A stretch of DNA of 64,000 nucleotides from QZLE01 sp033852135 (GTDB lineage Bacteria > Pseudomonadota > Gammaproteobacteria > QZLD01). The position numbers and the translations under genes were made by a program. Location: contig JAWSVB010000005.1 in assembly GCA_033852135.1 (NCBI GenBank), forward strand, positions 1-64,000. Reading direction: 5' to 3'. The notes under the pieces were generated by a model. The model was given only the letters and a program-made list of their open reading frames with translations. It did not search any database and was not told the origin of the DNA. This document shows, piece after piece, positions 9,477-18,180 of the stretch (within the stretch, counting starts at the first letter, position 1; the number at the start of each line of letters is the position of its first letter).

Positions 9477-9863
9477 TTTCCGACCTATTCAACATCACAT
9501 GAAACATATACATATTGTATAATACAACTGAGCATTTTGCTTTTGTGCTCCAGGATTATATTTCCAACATAAAAGATAAAAAACACTCCACTAACCTCAT
9601 AACCTTCTAATTAAACGCTAAAAAACCACACAACCATATGCGGCCACCTCTTATTTATATTCAGGCAAATATTAGTGTTCAACTCGCTCCAGAGCAGCAT
9701 TATTTTACCTAAAGCTATCCTGGGCCTGCTTAATAGGACACCACCTTTCATATTTAGTGCCGTATTAAGCATGATTAAAACAGATGAATCGGGCATAATA
9801 CTCTTTCTAAATTACGGTTTTACTGCCCTAGCCAATATGCAAATTTAATTAGGAGAAATCTCT
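9477..9863. other. Divergent promoter region between rppH and HAD gene
   Basis: 387 bp without a convincing gene; a 61-codon minus frame inside lacks a ribosome binding site and any recognisable product. Two small symmetric sites are visible: TTGTAT-A-ATACAA at 9515-9527, which also offers a TATAAT-like -10 box, and GAGCA with TGCTC at 9530-9550 around an 11-nt loop. Function of both is unknown. Confidence 0.5.
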
Positions 9864-10517
9864 GTGACCTTAGCCATTTTTGACTTAGATAACACCCTAC
9901 TTGGTGGAGATAGCGATCAACTTTGGGGAGACTTCTTTGCAGAACGCGCCAACCTAGATAAGGAAAAACGCGTAGCAACAGGTAAAAAATATTACGATGA
10001 TTATGTGGCTGGCTGCCTTAATGTTGATGAATTTCTAAAATTCACCCTTGAACCTCTTTCCATGTTCCCCATTGAAACACTTGAAAAATGGCGCCAAGAA
10101 TTTATTGATGCACATATAAAGGAGATCGTCCTACCAAAAGCTATCGATCTAGTGGAAGAACATCGCAGCAATGGCGACACCCTTATGATTATCACTGCAA
10201 CAAACCGTTTTCTCACCACCCCAATTGCTACACTTTTTAAAATTCCACACCTTCTAGCTACCGAGCCTGAAGTGATTAACAATAAATTCACTGGAAAATA
10301 TACTGGCACACCAACAATGGGAACCGGAAAGGTCACAGCCCTACAAGAGTGGATGGCAAAAAACAATGAACAGCTAGATGGGAGTTATTTTTACAGCGAC
10401 TCTGCTAACGATATCCCATTACTGGAAGAGGTTACCCACCCAATAGCTGTTGATGCCGATAAAACGCTGACCCAACACGCACTAGACAAAAAATGGAAAA
10501 TCATTTCTCTGCGTTAA
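9864..10517 (+). CDS. HAD-superfamily subclass IB phosphatase (SerB/CicA-like)
   Basis: 217 aa. All four HAD motifs are present: nucleophile DLDNTLL at the N-terminus, Thr in ITATNRF, Lys in GTGKVTALQEW and SDSANDIPLLEE. This subclass hydrolyses small phosphomonoesters in the cytoplasm; phosphoserine- and histidinol-phosphate-like activities are known, but the substrate here is not. The start is GTG at 9864, with AGGAG 9-13 bp upstream. A HAD-IB gene beside rppH/ptsP is a common gammaproteobacterial neighbourhood. It shares a transcript with the membrane-protein gene 10 bp downstream. Confidence 0.85.
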   Translation: MTLAIFDLDNTLLGGDSDQLWGDFFAERANLDKEKRVATGKKYYDDYVAGCLNVDEFLKFTLEPLSMFPIETLEKWRQEFIDAHIKEIVLPKAIDLVEEHRSNGDTLMIITATNRFLTTPIATLFKIPHLLATEPEVINNKFTGKYTGTPTMGTGKVTALQEWMAKNNEQLDGSYFYSDSANDIPLLEEVTHPIAVDADKTLTQHALDKKWKIISLR

Positions 10518-10527
10518 GAGAGTTATT

Positions 10528-11271
10528 ATGAAAAAAAGCTACGGATGGCTAACTAGTGAAATAAGCATAAAATCTATTTGGTGTTTATGCTTATTCTGCA
10601 TTTGTATTTTTGTCTCTTGGAATATTCTGGTTAAGGCAAGCTTCAATTATGAATTTTGGTATGAACAACTAAACATAAAACATACTGTTGAATTTTACGC
10701 TCCCAGAAACCCACAGCATAAAAAATTTCTTTATACAGATAAACAGCAACATAGCAGGTTGTTTAGCGAAATAGTTACTGCAACTACCAGCAAGCCTGAA
10801 AGTCTCAGCCAAATAAGGTATACAGCAGCAGGGGCGTTAAACTCAAAACAGATGCTAACCCAAGATGAGATCACACACCTCAAAGATGTGAATACCCTTA
10901 TTAGGTATTTTAATTCCATAAGCTATATAGCTATTGCAACCTTCATCCCTGTTTCAATCCTGATGCTGTTTCTATCCATCCCCCCACCAAGAGTTTTAGT
11001 AACTTGTACTATCGCAGCATCTATAGTTATAACAACAGGACTAACAGTATTTATATATGGGCCTGTAGAGTTTTTTTACGCGCTCCACATAATAGTTTTC
11101 CCTGCCGGACATAAATGGTTTTTTTACTACAATGAATCGTTAATGAGTATGATTATGCAGGCACCAAATATATTTGGTTATATAGCTGCAACTCTGATAT
11201 TTATAGCCAGCACCCTTTTTATTCTTTTTTTATTTATAGCTCGGAAATTGTATTTTCGAATAAACAATTAG
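10528..11271 (+). CDS. DUF1461-like integral membrane protein
   Basis: 247 aa with four hydrophobic segments (about 15-37, 130-152, 158-180 and 213-240) and an outside-facing loop between the first two. It matches what I recall of the DUF1461/TIGR01906 pattern: an EITHLKDVNTLI segment before TM2, and HIIVFPAGHKWFF followed by a leucine-rich segment before the last TM. No biochemical role is established for this family. It starts 10 bp after the HAD phosphatase, so the two are cotranscribed. The family call is from pattern memory and could be wrong. Confidence 0.65.
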   Translation: MKKSYGWLTSEISIKSIWCLCLFCICIFVSWNILVKASFNYEFWYEQLNIKHTVEFYAPRNPQHKKFLYTDKQQHSRLFSEIVTATTSKPESLSQIRYTAAGALNSKQMLTQDEITHLKDVNTLIRYFNSISYIAIATFIPVSILMLFLSIPPPRVLVTCTIAASIVITTGLTVFIYGPVEFFYALHIIVFPAGHKWFFYYNESLMSMIMQAPNIFGYIAATLIFIASTLFILFLFIARKLYFRINN

Positions 11272-11320
11272 TTATGAAATTTTAAGCAGAAAGAGATATT
11301 TTAGAGAGCAAGTAGTACCA

Positions 11321-11351
11321 AGGCCAAATTGAAGTGGCCTAGATTTTTTGG
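11321..11351 (+). terminator. Rho-independent terminator after DUF1461-like gene
   Basis: AGGCCA and TGGCCT form a 6-bp stem around an 8-nt loop, followed by AGATTTTTTGG. It lies 50 bp after the stop of the plus-strand gene. Confidence 0.55.
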
Positions 11352-11412
11352 AAGGCTGCCAGGCAAACTAATACTTTACTGTTTTAGTTTTATCTCTAGC
11401 AGCTAATTGATC

Positions 11413-11661
11413 TTATGCGCGACGCTTATTTGAGAATGAAAAGGTAGTCTCAACCTCGTCATCCAGCTCAAGCATCTCATTTAGGCTATCGATTAAGCTA
11501 CAAGCTTCACCTAAAGAATCAACTGGGTCACCAATATCATCCCCTTCAACATCAGTAATTATATATTGAGCGGCACTTTCTGAGCCGTCATCAAAAATTC
11601 TTATGATCGGGGTTATATCAAAGTTCTTATACAAGATACTTGGTTCATAACGTACAGCCAT
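11413..11661 (-). CDS. Small acidic protein of unknown function
   Basis: 82 aa, not recognised. The sequence is acidic in the middle (DVEGDDIGDPVDS, LELDDEVE) with a basic end (NKRRA), and has no signal peptide or membrane segment. The start ATG follows AAGGAATGGGATAG, a plausible ribosome binding site. Such proteins of about 80 residues occur in many gammaproteobacteria, but I cannot name a family. Single gene, convergent with the DUF1461-like gene. Confidence 0.6.
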   Translation of the reverse strand: MAVRYEPSILYKNFDITPIIRIFDDGSESAAQYIITDVEGDDIGDPVDSLGEACSLIDSLNEMLELDDEVETTFSFSNKRRA

Positions 11662-11931
11662 CTATCCCATTCCTTTGAAATTGTTTAAGATACAACAGAT
11701 AGTAGTTTAAAATACACTAACATACAACATATAGTGCCAAATAATTTTCTCCTGCTTTTTCAACACTATCCCAACTGAAATAGTCACCCAACATCAAACA
11801 ATTAAATGCCAGACGTTAGACCAAAGTCGTATTGCTCCGTATGAACTAAGTATTGTAGAGTCTACGAAACGAAAGTTTTAACTATAAAAATAAGATTCTA
11901 ATAATAAATAAATACGTGTATCGGAGGATTT

Positions 11932-13767
11932 ATGTTGACCACGAAAAGAGGGATACAGCTCTCGGCTGTAGCATCTGCTATTACATTTTTATCCATTTCA
12001 GCTACTGCTTTGGCAACCAGCCCAAGTAATTGTGTTGAAGTGACTGCAACCAACCAACAACACATGGAAACTGGCCTTGCTGAACAGTGTAGCTACTTCT
12101 ATGTATGTTCAACTGGTGACCAGGAAGTTCTTGGCTACTACTATGGCAGCTCTAGCGTTGAAACTACGCTATATACAGGAGAATCCAACCTTGGTTATAA
12201 AGCACAACCGCAAGAGTGCATAGTTCAGGAACCAGGAAGCTGTGACTCCACAGAACAGACTCTTGCATCTCTAATCGATAATGGCTTAGCAGAAACCTGT
12301 AATACATTCTATGTATGCACAACAGGTGATAATGCTAATCTTGGCTATTCATGGCTCAGTTCAACCACTAAAGCAGAGGTATTCACCGGAAGCGACGGGC
12401 TTGGCTATGCTGAAGACCCAAAAAATTGCGCATTGATTGAAGAGGTTGACCTAGCGATCAATATTTCTGGATCCGCAACATCTATTACTGAGAATGAGTT
12501 AGCTTATTTTAATATCTCAGTTCAAAACATCGGCACGATCAACTCAACTGAAACTGCCACAATAAACAGCGCTGTTGAACTGATAGACGGTTGTAGTGAA
12601 ACAGATTGCGTAGATAGCGGAAGCTTAACTATCGTAAACACCTCATCTGACTCTGCAACTTGTGATTCTGATGCTCAAAATATCTCTTGCAGCGCTGATG
12701 CTATTGCGGCAGGCGAAACTATCAACATACAGGTAGTAGCAAACGCAGATAGAGCCGGACACGTCCGTCTTTCAGCTCAAGTTGATACTGCAGATGATGC
12801 AAACCCTACAAACAACAGTGCCAACTTAGATATCGATATAGATGAATTAGATACTCGCGTTAAATATGAAGACACAGCTATTTCAATTTTATCTGCTGCT
12901 GAACTTCCACATTCAGAAAATGGGACATTCACTGATAGCGGTAGATTATTTGTAGCTAGTACTGATTATGGTGAGTCCATATACGAAATCACCAAAAATA
13001 GTGATGGTAGCTACAACTCGATTCCAGCTGTTCAAGGCCCAGAGAACTGCAGATATACTGGCTTAACATCTAGTGGCAATACACTTTATGCAGCATGCCA
13101 AACCTCATCATCTGATACATACCTGACGCAAATTAAGGTTTCAGAAGATGGGCTAAGCACTATATCTAAGAAGCTACCTAACAACCCTGCTCTTGCAAAT
13201 GGTATGGCCGTTGGTCCTGACGGAAGCATCTACATCTCTGATAGCCAAAATGCATACTCAATGACTAAATCAGCGCCTATTTTTAAGGTTACAATTACTA
13301 ACGATGAAACATTTGAATTTACCGTTGAAGACTGGCTTGGAACAGAGCATATAATTAAATTTCCTAACGGGGTTCAGATCGAAGGTAACACCATCTATTT
13401 TGCTGACCACTACAAAGTGCGCACCATCGAGATAGATGAGAATGGTAACCCAGGAGCTATCGATGACTTCTATACAACTACCAGTGCAAATCTGATAGAT
13501 GATCTAACCATCACCCCTGATTATATCGCCATATCAGAGATCAAATATCCAACAAGCGCTAATGGCAGCAACACCACTGGTCATACAATTCTTATTGATA
13601 AAGAATCAGGTGAAACTGTAAAACAAATTGCGGCAGATAAAATTTATGAGCCAAGCAGCATAATATATGACCGCGATGGAGTATTTGGTGAAGAAAGCTT
13701 ATTCGTAACCGACTATTTCAAAAGTGGTCTATATGAAATTAAGGCTGAAACAGAACTTCCTCTTTAA
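11932..13767 (+). CDS. Secreted multidomain protein: two Cys-rich modules, an Ig/DUF11-like domain and a beta-propeller-like domain
   Basis: 611 aa. A Sec signal peptide ends near ALATS (about residue 29). Two tandem modules of about 60 aa follow (about 33-100 and 103-170). Each has Cys at both ends, GLAE-x-C, FYVC-x-TGD, LGY and a Thr-rich strand. The pattern C..TATNQQH...G.A...YFYV...GD...LG...TTL recalls the C-terminal module of some PHB depolymerases and feruloyl esterases. Residues about 172-300 look like a DUF11/CARDB-type Ig fold. The rest (about 305-611) has SMP-30/NHL-like strands (NGMAVGPDGSIYISD, NGVQIEGNTIYFADHY), a likely six-bladed propeller. GGAGG lies 4 bp before the ATG. It heads the exoenzyme island, so a polymer-binding or lactonase-like extracellular role is inferred. 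Confidence 0.7.
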   Translation: MLTTKRGIQLSAVASAITFLSISATALATSPSNCVEVTATNQQHMETGLAEQCSYFYVCSTGDQEVLGYYYGSSSVETTLYTGESNLGYKAQPQECIVQEPGSCDSTEQTLASLIDNGLAETCNTFYVCTTGDNANLGYSWLSSTTKAEVFTGSDGLGYAEDPKNCALIEEVDLAINISGSATSITENELAYFNISVQNIGTINSTETATINSAVELIDGCSETDCVDSGSLTIVNTSSDSATCDSDAQNISCSADAIAAGETINIQVVANADRAGHVRLSAQVDTADDANPTNNSANLDIDIDELDTRVKYEDTAISILSAAELPHSENGTFTDSGRLFVASTDYGESIYEITKNSDGSYNSIPAVQGPENCRYTGLTSSGNTLYAACQTSSSDTYLTQIKVSEDGLSTISKKLPNNPALANGMAVGPDGSIYISDSQNAYSMTKSAPIFKVTITNDETFEFTVEDWLGTEHIIKFPNGVQIEGNTIYFADHYKVRTIEIDENGNPGAIDDFYTTTSANLIDDLTITPDYIAISEIKYPTSANGSNTTGHTILIDKESGETVKQIAADKIYEPSSIIYDRDGVFGEESLFVTDYFKSGLYEIKAETELPL

Positions 13768-13781
13768 ATTATAAAAGCAAG

Positions 13782-13811
13782 AATGGCACTAACTTCTGTT
13801 AGTGCCATTTT
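13782..13811 (+). terminator. Rho-independent terminator after propeller gene
   Basis: AATGGCACTAAC pairs perfectly with GTTAGTGCCATT (12 bp) around TTCT, then TT. It lies 15 bp past the stop codon. Confidence 0.85.
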
Positions 13812-14258
13812 AACTCCTCACATTGGCTCCTCACACAATAAAATATAACAAAAGCTTTTAATACAACTACTTACTTAGTTTATTATCTTAAGCTGCCAAA
13901 CTACAATAAAATCACAAAGCAAATACGCTATGTCACAAAATTGACACCATCTTTCAGCTAACGCAGCAACAAAGTATGTTTTTTACCACTATTGCTGCTG
14001 CGCAACATTAACACAGCTTAAAATTAAGAAAAATTTACCTATTTATTCAACAAGTTAAGACGCGTCATTTTTCCGACCAGTTAACCATGCTTTTATTGCC
14101 TTTATCACAAATAAAATGAGAAGTGGTTCACATTACGCCCAGACCAGTTACGCTAACATCAATCCATACAATAAATATTTTGGACATTTTTTCTGGCCTG
14201 TTTTTTGCCTAAGTAAATAGAATACTAAAAAAATTATAAGACCCGGAGATATAGAAAG
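13812..14258. other. Long leader region upstream of TPR gene
   Basis: Gene-free. It contains GCAGCAA (13963-13969) and TTGCTGC (13992-13998) as an inverted repeat, followed by GCGCAACAT. A similar GCGCAACAT block lies at about 20272 upstream of the third esterase. The CRP-like composite element is at 14105-14132. AATCCATACAAT at 14161 begins a 23-bp stretch that matches 16385-16407 at 21 positions. The length and repeated motifs point to complex regulation. Confidence 0.5.
14105..14132 (+). promoter_or_regulatory. CRP-like composite element upstream of TPR gene
   Basis: TCACA (14105-14109), then TAAAATG, then TGAGA-N6-TCACA (14117-14132). The two TCACA copies start exactly 23 bp apart, as in the elements at 16415 and 18181. 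The right part fits the CRP/Vfr consensus TGTGA-N6-TCACA with one change. It lies 127 bp before the TPR start. Binding by a CRP-family protein is inferred. Confidence 0.5.
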
Positions 14259-14777
14259 ATGCAAGGAAATGCCGCATTTAACACCAATAAAACCTATAAA
14301 CTTGGACAGGAAGAGCTACGTTTACAGAACTATTCACAAGCTCTTGATCACTTCACAGTTTTGCTTGATGAAGCAGATTATAGCGACCCTCACTTTGACC
14401 GCTACCAATCATATACTGGCTTATGCCAAGTGCTCCTTGGTGAAAAAGAGGGGATCTCTTTATGTAGAAAATCTGCAGCCACATCCACCCCTAAAATTGA
14501 AAACATGTGTAATTTAGCTTTAGCGGAGCTGCAATTAAATAAACGTAATAATGCTATTGATGCAATCCAAAAAGGGATTAAATTAGATCCAAAAAATAAT
14601 CAGCTAAAAAAGCTAAAGTCACGCCTCGATACGCGCAGAAAACCTTTCATTCCATTTATCTCCCGCGATAATTTTGTAAATGTTATGGTTGGAAAAATCA
14701 CCTATAGAGCAAACCGTAAAGCTGAATGCACTCGCATTGGCAAATACAGCAACTCCCCTATGAGTTTTATTGTTTAA
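14259..14777 (+). CDS. Small TPR-repeat protein
   Basis: 172 aa, no signal peptide or membrane segment. Two to three tetratricopeptide-like helices are visible: YKLGQEELRLQNYSQALDHF (about 12-31), a middle repeat around residues 45-75, and CNLALAELQLNKRNNAIDAI followed by KGIKLDPKN (about 87-115). The basic tail is not TPR-like. TPRs mediate protein-protein contacts; the partner is unknown. The start is not marked strongly: GGAG lies 14 bp upstream and GAAAG 4 bp upstream. An overlapping frame from 14269 was judged a shadow. Its upstream element links it with the esterases. Confidence 0.7.
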   Translation: MQGNAAFNTNKTYKLGQEELRLQNYSQALDHFTVLLDEADYSDPHFDRYQSYTGLCQVLLGEKEGISLCRKSAATSTPKIENMCNLALAELQLNKRNNAIDAIQKGIKLDPKNNQLKKLKSRLDTRRKPFIPFISRDNFVNVMVGKITYRANRKAECTRIGKYSNSPMSFIV

Positions 14778-14799
14778 CTAAAATTAATTTTTCGATCTT

Positions 14800-14827
14800 A
14801 AAAAAGCCGATTTACTTCGGTTTTTTT
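14800..14827 (+). terminator. Rho-independent terminator after TPR gene
   Basis: A-run, CCGA stem, loop, TCGG, then TTTTTTT; the A and T tracts extend the stem. It lies 23 bp after the stop. Confidence 0.75.
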
Positions 14828-14931
14828 ATACCTGAAATTCCACACAAACCACATCCCTTTCCCATCTCTCGCCCTACACTGCTTCTTCAGTTTGCAACTA
14901 TTCAGAAACTTTACCTCCCCTTAAACTAAAA

Positions 14932-14962
14932 AAGCCCTCCTGCCTTATGGCAAGAGAGCTTT
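14932..14962 (-). terminator. Terminator-like hairpin 3-prime of first esterase gene
   Basis: AAGC-CTC-TGCC, loop TTAT, GGCA-GAG-GCTT with single mismatches between segments. It lies between the convergent TPR and esterase genes and could stop transcription from both sides. Confidence 0.55.
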
Positions 14963-14994
14963 ATTTACTATCGTATGATGTCTATTTTATAGCT

Positions 14995-16293
14995 TTACAG
15001 CCCTGGCGCACACTGCGGAACGTAGTGCCAATACTCAGCCGGGATATACACACACCATGAAGGGATCTCTACAACTGTCTTATTACTAAACGCTGTGTCA
15101 TAAGTAGTTGTATGCTGCTGGTCATCATCACCATCAACCACAACCACTATAGAAGCTGTATGATCTCCTTCACTGATATTAAACACCTCATTTATATTTG
15201 TACCACTAACAGATCTTTCAACACCATCAATTGTTACGGTTATTGATCTTAGTGTTGATACACTTGGGACTTCAACTACTGCAGTTATTGTCGCTGTTGA
15301 GCCTCCTTCTGGAGCAACTATTTTTGGAGATGTTATTTTTGCAGAGTACTCAGTACAGTCTGCACACTCTTCTACACGAAGATTATTCTTCGCAAAATAC
15401 TCACCAAGATACGTACCATAGTTTATGCTACTACCATCGATATAACTTCCTGATGCACCTGAACCACCAGGCCAAGCATGGCTCACTCCACTCAGAGTCA
15501 GCATAGACACCTGATTTATATCTTCAGGGCCACCCCATAGCTTCTCAGTAACACCGCTTCCAATAGTGTTTGAACCAGACAGCTGACTAACCCCATAGAT
15601 ACTAGCCATAGCATCAGCATTCTGCTGTGCATAACCTTGAGGAACAGTGTAGTCACCAGTACCTGCTCCAGTTGAAGTTATCTGAGTTGCAAAATGATCC
15701 GCATAGCTACCAGCATAAGATTTACACCTACTCGCAGCGCTTGCAGCACTTGGCTCAAGAGAGAATGCTCCGTTAGATGATGTTCCGGTCGATGGAGCCG
15801 CCATTAGTCCCATACCTGCAAATATATCAGGAGCGAGACAGCCAACAGTCATAGCAAATGCACCACCTGATGATAAACCAGCTACATAAACCTGATTTGG
15901 ATCAATATCCATCTCGCTTCTGCCCATGTATTCTTTCGCTAGATTAATTACATTTTTGTAGTCACCAGAACTTCTGCTCTTAGTTCCTTGCCAATAGCTC
16001 CAGCAAGAAAACCCAGCTTTATTCTTAGCATCAGGAACAGATACAACCATTCCATACTCTTCTGCAGCCTTTTCTAAATTAGCTGTTTTAAAGTTAGAGA
16101 TTGGTTGCACGCATCCATGTAGTACGATCAATAGCGACCTACCTTCCCCAACTGGTGAGGTTGTTGATGGAACATACAGGTTATTCATAGAAAAACCTCC
16201 AGCTGCATCATTTGTCCATGTTCCAGCTGAAGCATTTGCACAAAGCATTCCTGCTGCGACAGATATTCCTGCATACTTTATAAGTGTTTTCAT
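14995..16293 (-). CDS. Secreted PHB-depolymerase-family esterase, paralogue 1
   Basis: 432 aa from ATG at 16293. That codon has GGAGGAAAT just upstream; the longer frame from TTG at 16308 runs through the ribosome binding site and was rejected. Signal peptide MKTLIKYAG...NASA (about 1-23). The esterase domain has the oxyanion segment LHGC, lipase box GLSSG (Ser141), Asp214 in GTGDYTVPQG and His272 in VSHAWPGG, so the triad is complete. An Ig-like domain (about 322-405) and a short tail PSWCVYIP...YW...PQCAPGL follow. The family hydrolyses polyhydroxybutyrate or aryl esters outside the cell; the substrate is unproven. It is the closest relative of paralogue 3. The shared upstream element suggests CRP-type control. 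Confidence 0.85.
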   Translation of the reverse strand: MKTLIKYAGISVAAGMLCANASAGTWTNDAAGGFSMNNLYVPSTTSPVGEGRSLLIVLHGCVQPISNFKTANLEKAAEEYGMVVSVPDAKNKAGFSCWSYWQGTKSRSSGDYKNVINLAKEYMGRSEMDIDPNQVYVAGLSSGGAFAMTVGCLAPDIFAGMGLMAAPSTGTSSNGAFSLEPSAASAASRCKSYAGSYADHFATQITSTGAGTGDYTVPQGYAQQNADAMASIYGVSQLSGSNTIGSGVTEKLWGGPEDINQVSMLTLSGVSHAWPGGSGASGSYIDGSSINYGTYLGEYFAKNNLRVEECADCTEYSAKITSPKIVAPEGGSTATITAVVEVPSVSTLRSITVTIDGVERSVSGTNINEVFNISEGDHTASIVVVVDGDDDQQHTTTYDTAFSNKTVVEIPSWCVYIPAEYWHYVPQCAPGL

Positions 16294-16414
16294 TATTATT
16301 TCCTCCAATTTTTATTATTTGACCTTAATCCTAGAACTTCTAAGGTCTCTCTCCTGCATAGATATAAATTTCCATATAATCTTTAATCCATACAATTATT
16401 ATTTTGGTTATTTG

Positions 16415-16442
16415 TCACAATTAAAATGCGAACTCGGTCACA
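16415..16442 (+). promoter_or_regulatory. CRP-like composite element upstream of esterase paralogue 1
   Basis: TCACA (16415-16419), TAAAATG, then TGCGA-N6-TCACA (16427-16442). The TCACA copies start 23 bp apart. It lies about 120 bp before the start of the minus-strand gene. The spacing and core equal those at 18181-18208 and 14105-14132. Confidence 0.55.
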
Positions 16443-16677
16443 AAATTACCAAGACACACCAATAAAACCTTTTATTTTCAATGATTTAGAATTTTACCGA
16501 TTATTAACTTGCGCATCGCACAAGGGTGTTTTTATAAGATTTTTCAGCTACTTACAAAAAACAGACCTCGTCACAATCCATACTGCGTCACATTTTCATT
16601 CTAACATTAAAATAGAGCATATACGCAATGGTGCACAGCACATAAACCCTTGTTTGACATGACTTTTATTGCAATGC

Positions 16678-16716
16678 AAAAAAAAACACCCAACATTTTC
16701 ATGCTGGGTGCTTTTT
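16678..16716 (-). terminator. Rho-independent terminator of esterase paralogue 2
   Basis: Read on the minus strand: CACCCAGCAT, loop GAAA, ATGTTGGGTG (one mismatch), then a run of nine T. The plus-strand side also ends in CTTTTTC, so it may work both ways. Confidence 0.85.
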
Positions 16717-16747
16717 CTTTAATAAGAATTTCTATTGGCTTTTATAT

Positions 16748-18064
16748 TTACAAACCAGCAGCGCAAGATGGGAACCATTTCCAATATAATTTGGGATAGT
16801 AATGGCACCATGAAGGCATTACAGGCTCAGGAGATTCAGAAGTAAAACTCATATTCCAAGTTGTGATATAGCTATTTCCATCTTCCTCCATCACATCTAC
16901 TTCTAATGTAAATATATGCTCACCTGGGGCGATAACAAAATCCTCACTAATGTAGGGCCCATTAACGTTTCTTTTTTCTTCATCCAGACTTACATCTATT
17001 GAGTTCAATGTGCAATCACCTGAAATCTCAATTGTACCAGTTACAGTTATTACATTATCCGCTTCAGGAACAAAAGGATCAGCAACCTCAAATCCGTTAA
17101 TATCTATTTTGCACTTCTCTGGTCGATTTTTATTACTGCTGAAAAATTCGCCTAGATACATTGCATAATTTATGTTTGTATTATCAATATATGGAGATTG
17201 ACTCCCCTGTGTGCTCGATGCCCCTGGACCTCCTGGCCATGCATTACCAATACCCTCTAATTCAAGCTGCGAGATAAAACTTAACTCACCTTCATCACTC
17301 CACAATGTTTCTGTAGCCATTCCATCTATATTGTTTACTTCACTTATATTCTCCAGGTTCAAAACAATAGCCATTGCTTTTGCATTATGGGGTCCATATG
17401 ACTGATCCACCGTGTAGTCATTTGTACCATGAGCTATTGAAACCTTTTGATCTAAAAAATAACTTGTATAACCACCGGCATACGACTTGCACTTTCTTGC
17501 GGTATCTTCTGGCATAGGCGGTATACCAAAAAAATCATCTGAACTTCCACCAACTGCCGGTGAGCCAATAGCAGCTACTCCAGCAAAAACATCTGGCGCG
17601 AGACACCATGTGGTCATGGCAAATGTTCCACCAGCTGATACACCAGATATATAAACCTGATTTAGATCTATATCTAAATCAGGGCTAGCTGTATACTCTT
17701 GAGCCAGGTTGATCAAATTCTTATAATCTCCAGAGTACCTGCTTTTAGCCCCTTCCCAGTAGTCCCAACACGCATAGCCTGCTTTATTTTCTGCATCAGG
17801 AACTGCTATCACCATTCCAAACTCTTCAGCTGCAACTTCTAGATTTGCCGCCCTGAAATCATTAATACTCTGTGCACATCCATGCAACACAATCAGAAGC
17901 GACCGTCCTTCCCCTATAGGGGACTGAGTTTCTGGCACATATAGATTTACTTGCGAAAAACCCCCAGCAGAATCAGTGGTCCATGCAGTAGCATTTACAC
18001 TCACTGAAACAACACTTAGCATGGTTGCAACTATTGAATATCTTATTATTGACATAATTGTCAT
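16748..18064 (-). CDS. Secreted PHB-depolymerase-family paralogue 2, catalytic His replaced by Asn
   Basis: 438 aa, ATG at 18064 with GGAGGAG 8 bp upstream; signal peptide ending near VNATA. The fold is that of its two neighbours: LHGCAQ, lipase box GVSAG (Ser143) and Asp216 in HGTNDYTVDQ. However, the catalytic His is Asn274 (GIGNAWPGG, codon AAT), where paralogues 1 and 3 read SHAWPGG. An Ig-like domain and the tail PSWCHYYP...YW...PSCAAGL remain. The frame is intact with its own terminator and regulatory element, so it seems maintained. It may be a non-catalytic polymer-binding or decoy protein, or use another base. It differs more from paralogues 1 and 3 than those do from each other. Confidence 0.82.
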   Translation of the reverse strand: MTIMSIIRYSIVATMLSVVSVSVNATAWTTDSAGGFSQVNLYVPETQSPIGEGRSLLIVLHGCAQSINDFRAANLEVAAEEFGMVIAVPDAENKAGYACWDYWEGAKSRYSGDYKNLINLAQEYTASPDLDIDLNQVYISGVSAGGTFAMTTWCLAPDVFAGVAAIGSPAVGGSSDDFFGIPPMPEDTARKCKSYAGGYTSYFLDQKVSIAHGTNDYTVDQSYGPHNAKAMAIVLNLENISEVNNIDGMATETLWSDEGELSFISQLELEGIGNAWPGGPGASSTQGSQSPYIDNTNINYAMYLGEFFSSNKNRPEKCKIDINGFEVADPFVPEADNVITVTGTIEISGDCTLNSIDVSLDEEKRNVNGPYISEDFVIAPGEHIFTLEVDVMEEDGNSYITTWNMSFTSESPEPVMPSWCHYYPKLYWKWFPSCAAGL

Positions 18065-18180
18065 TGTTATATTCTCCTCCTAAATTATTATTTATCCCTG
18101 TCGCTCTTAGATTCCTAACATCCAACATACAGAGATACCTTGAGCTTTATTTATGCTCTTAAATATAATTTAGATCTTTT

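Larger units (their letters stand above)
16294..16747. other. Regulatory spacer between esterase paralogues 1 and 2
   Basis: About 450 bp with no convincing gene. It holds the promoter region of paralogue 1, including AATCCATACAAT at 16385 and the composite CRP-like element at 16415-16442. About 80 bp farther is a block GCGCATCGCACAAGG with a T-rich run (about 16513), which resembles a block at about 18286 upstream of paralogue 2. The terminator of paralogue 2 closes the region. Confidence 0.5.

Noticed and set aside
9611..9796. 61-codon minus-strand frame between rppH and the HAD gene
   Set aside because: No ribosome binding site, composition unlike a protein, and it overlaps the expected promoter region.
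14269..14929. Two further plus-strand frames overlapping or following the TPR gene
   Set aside because: They lie in other frames of the TPR gene or across its terminator and have no family features.
15231..15506. 91-aa leucine-rich plus-strand frame inside esterase 1
   Set aside because: Low-complexity antisense shadow of the Ig-like domain coding region.
16293..16308. TTG start for esterase 1 five codons upstream
   Set aside because: The codons read through the GGAGGA ribosome binding site of the downstream ATG, which directly begins a normal signal peptide.
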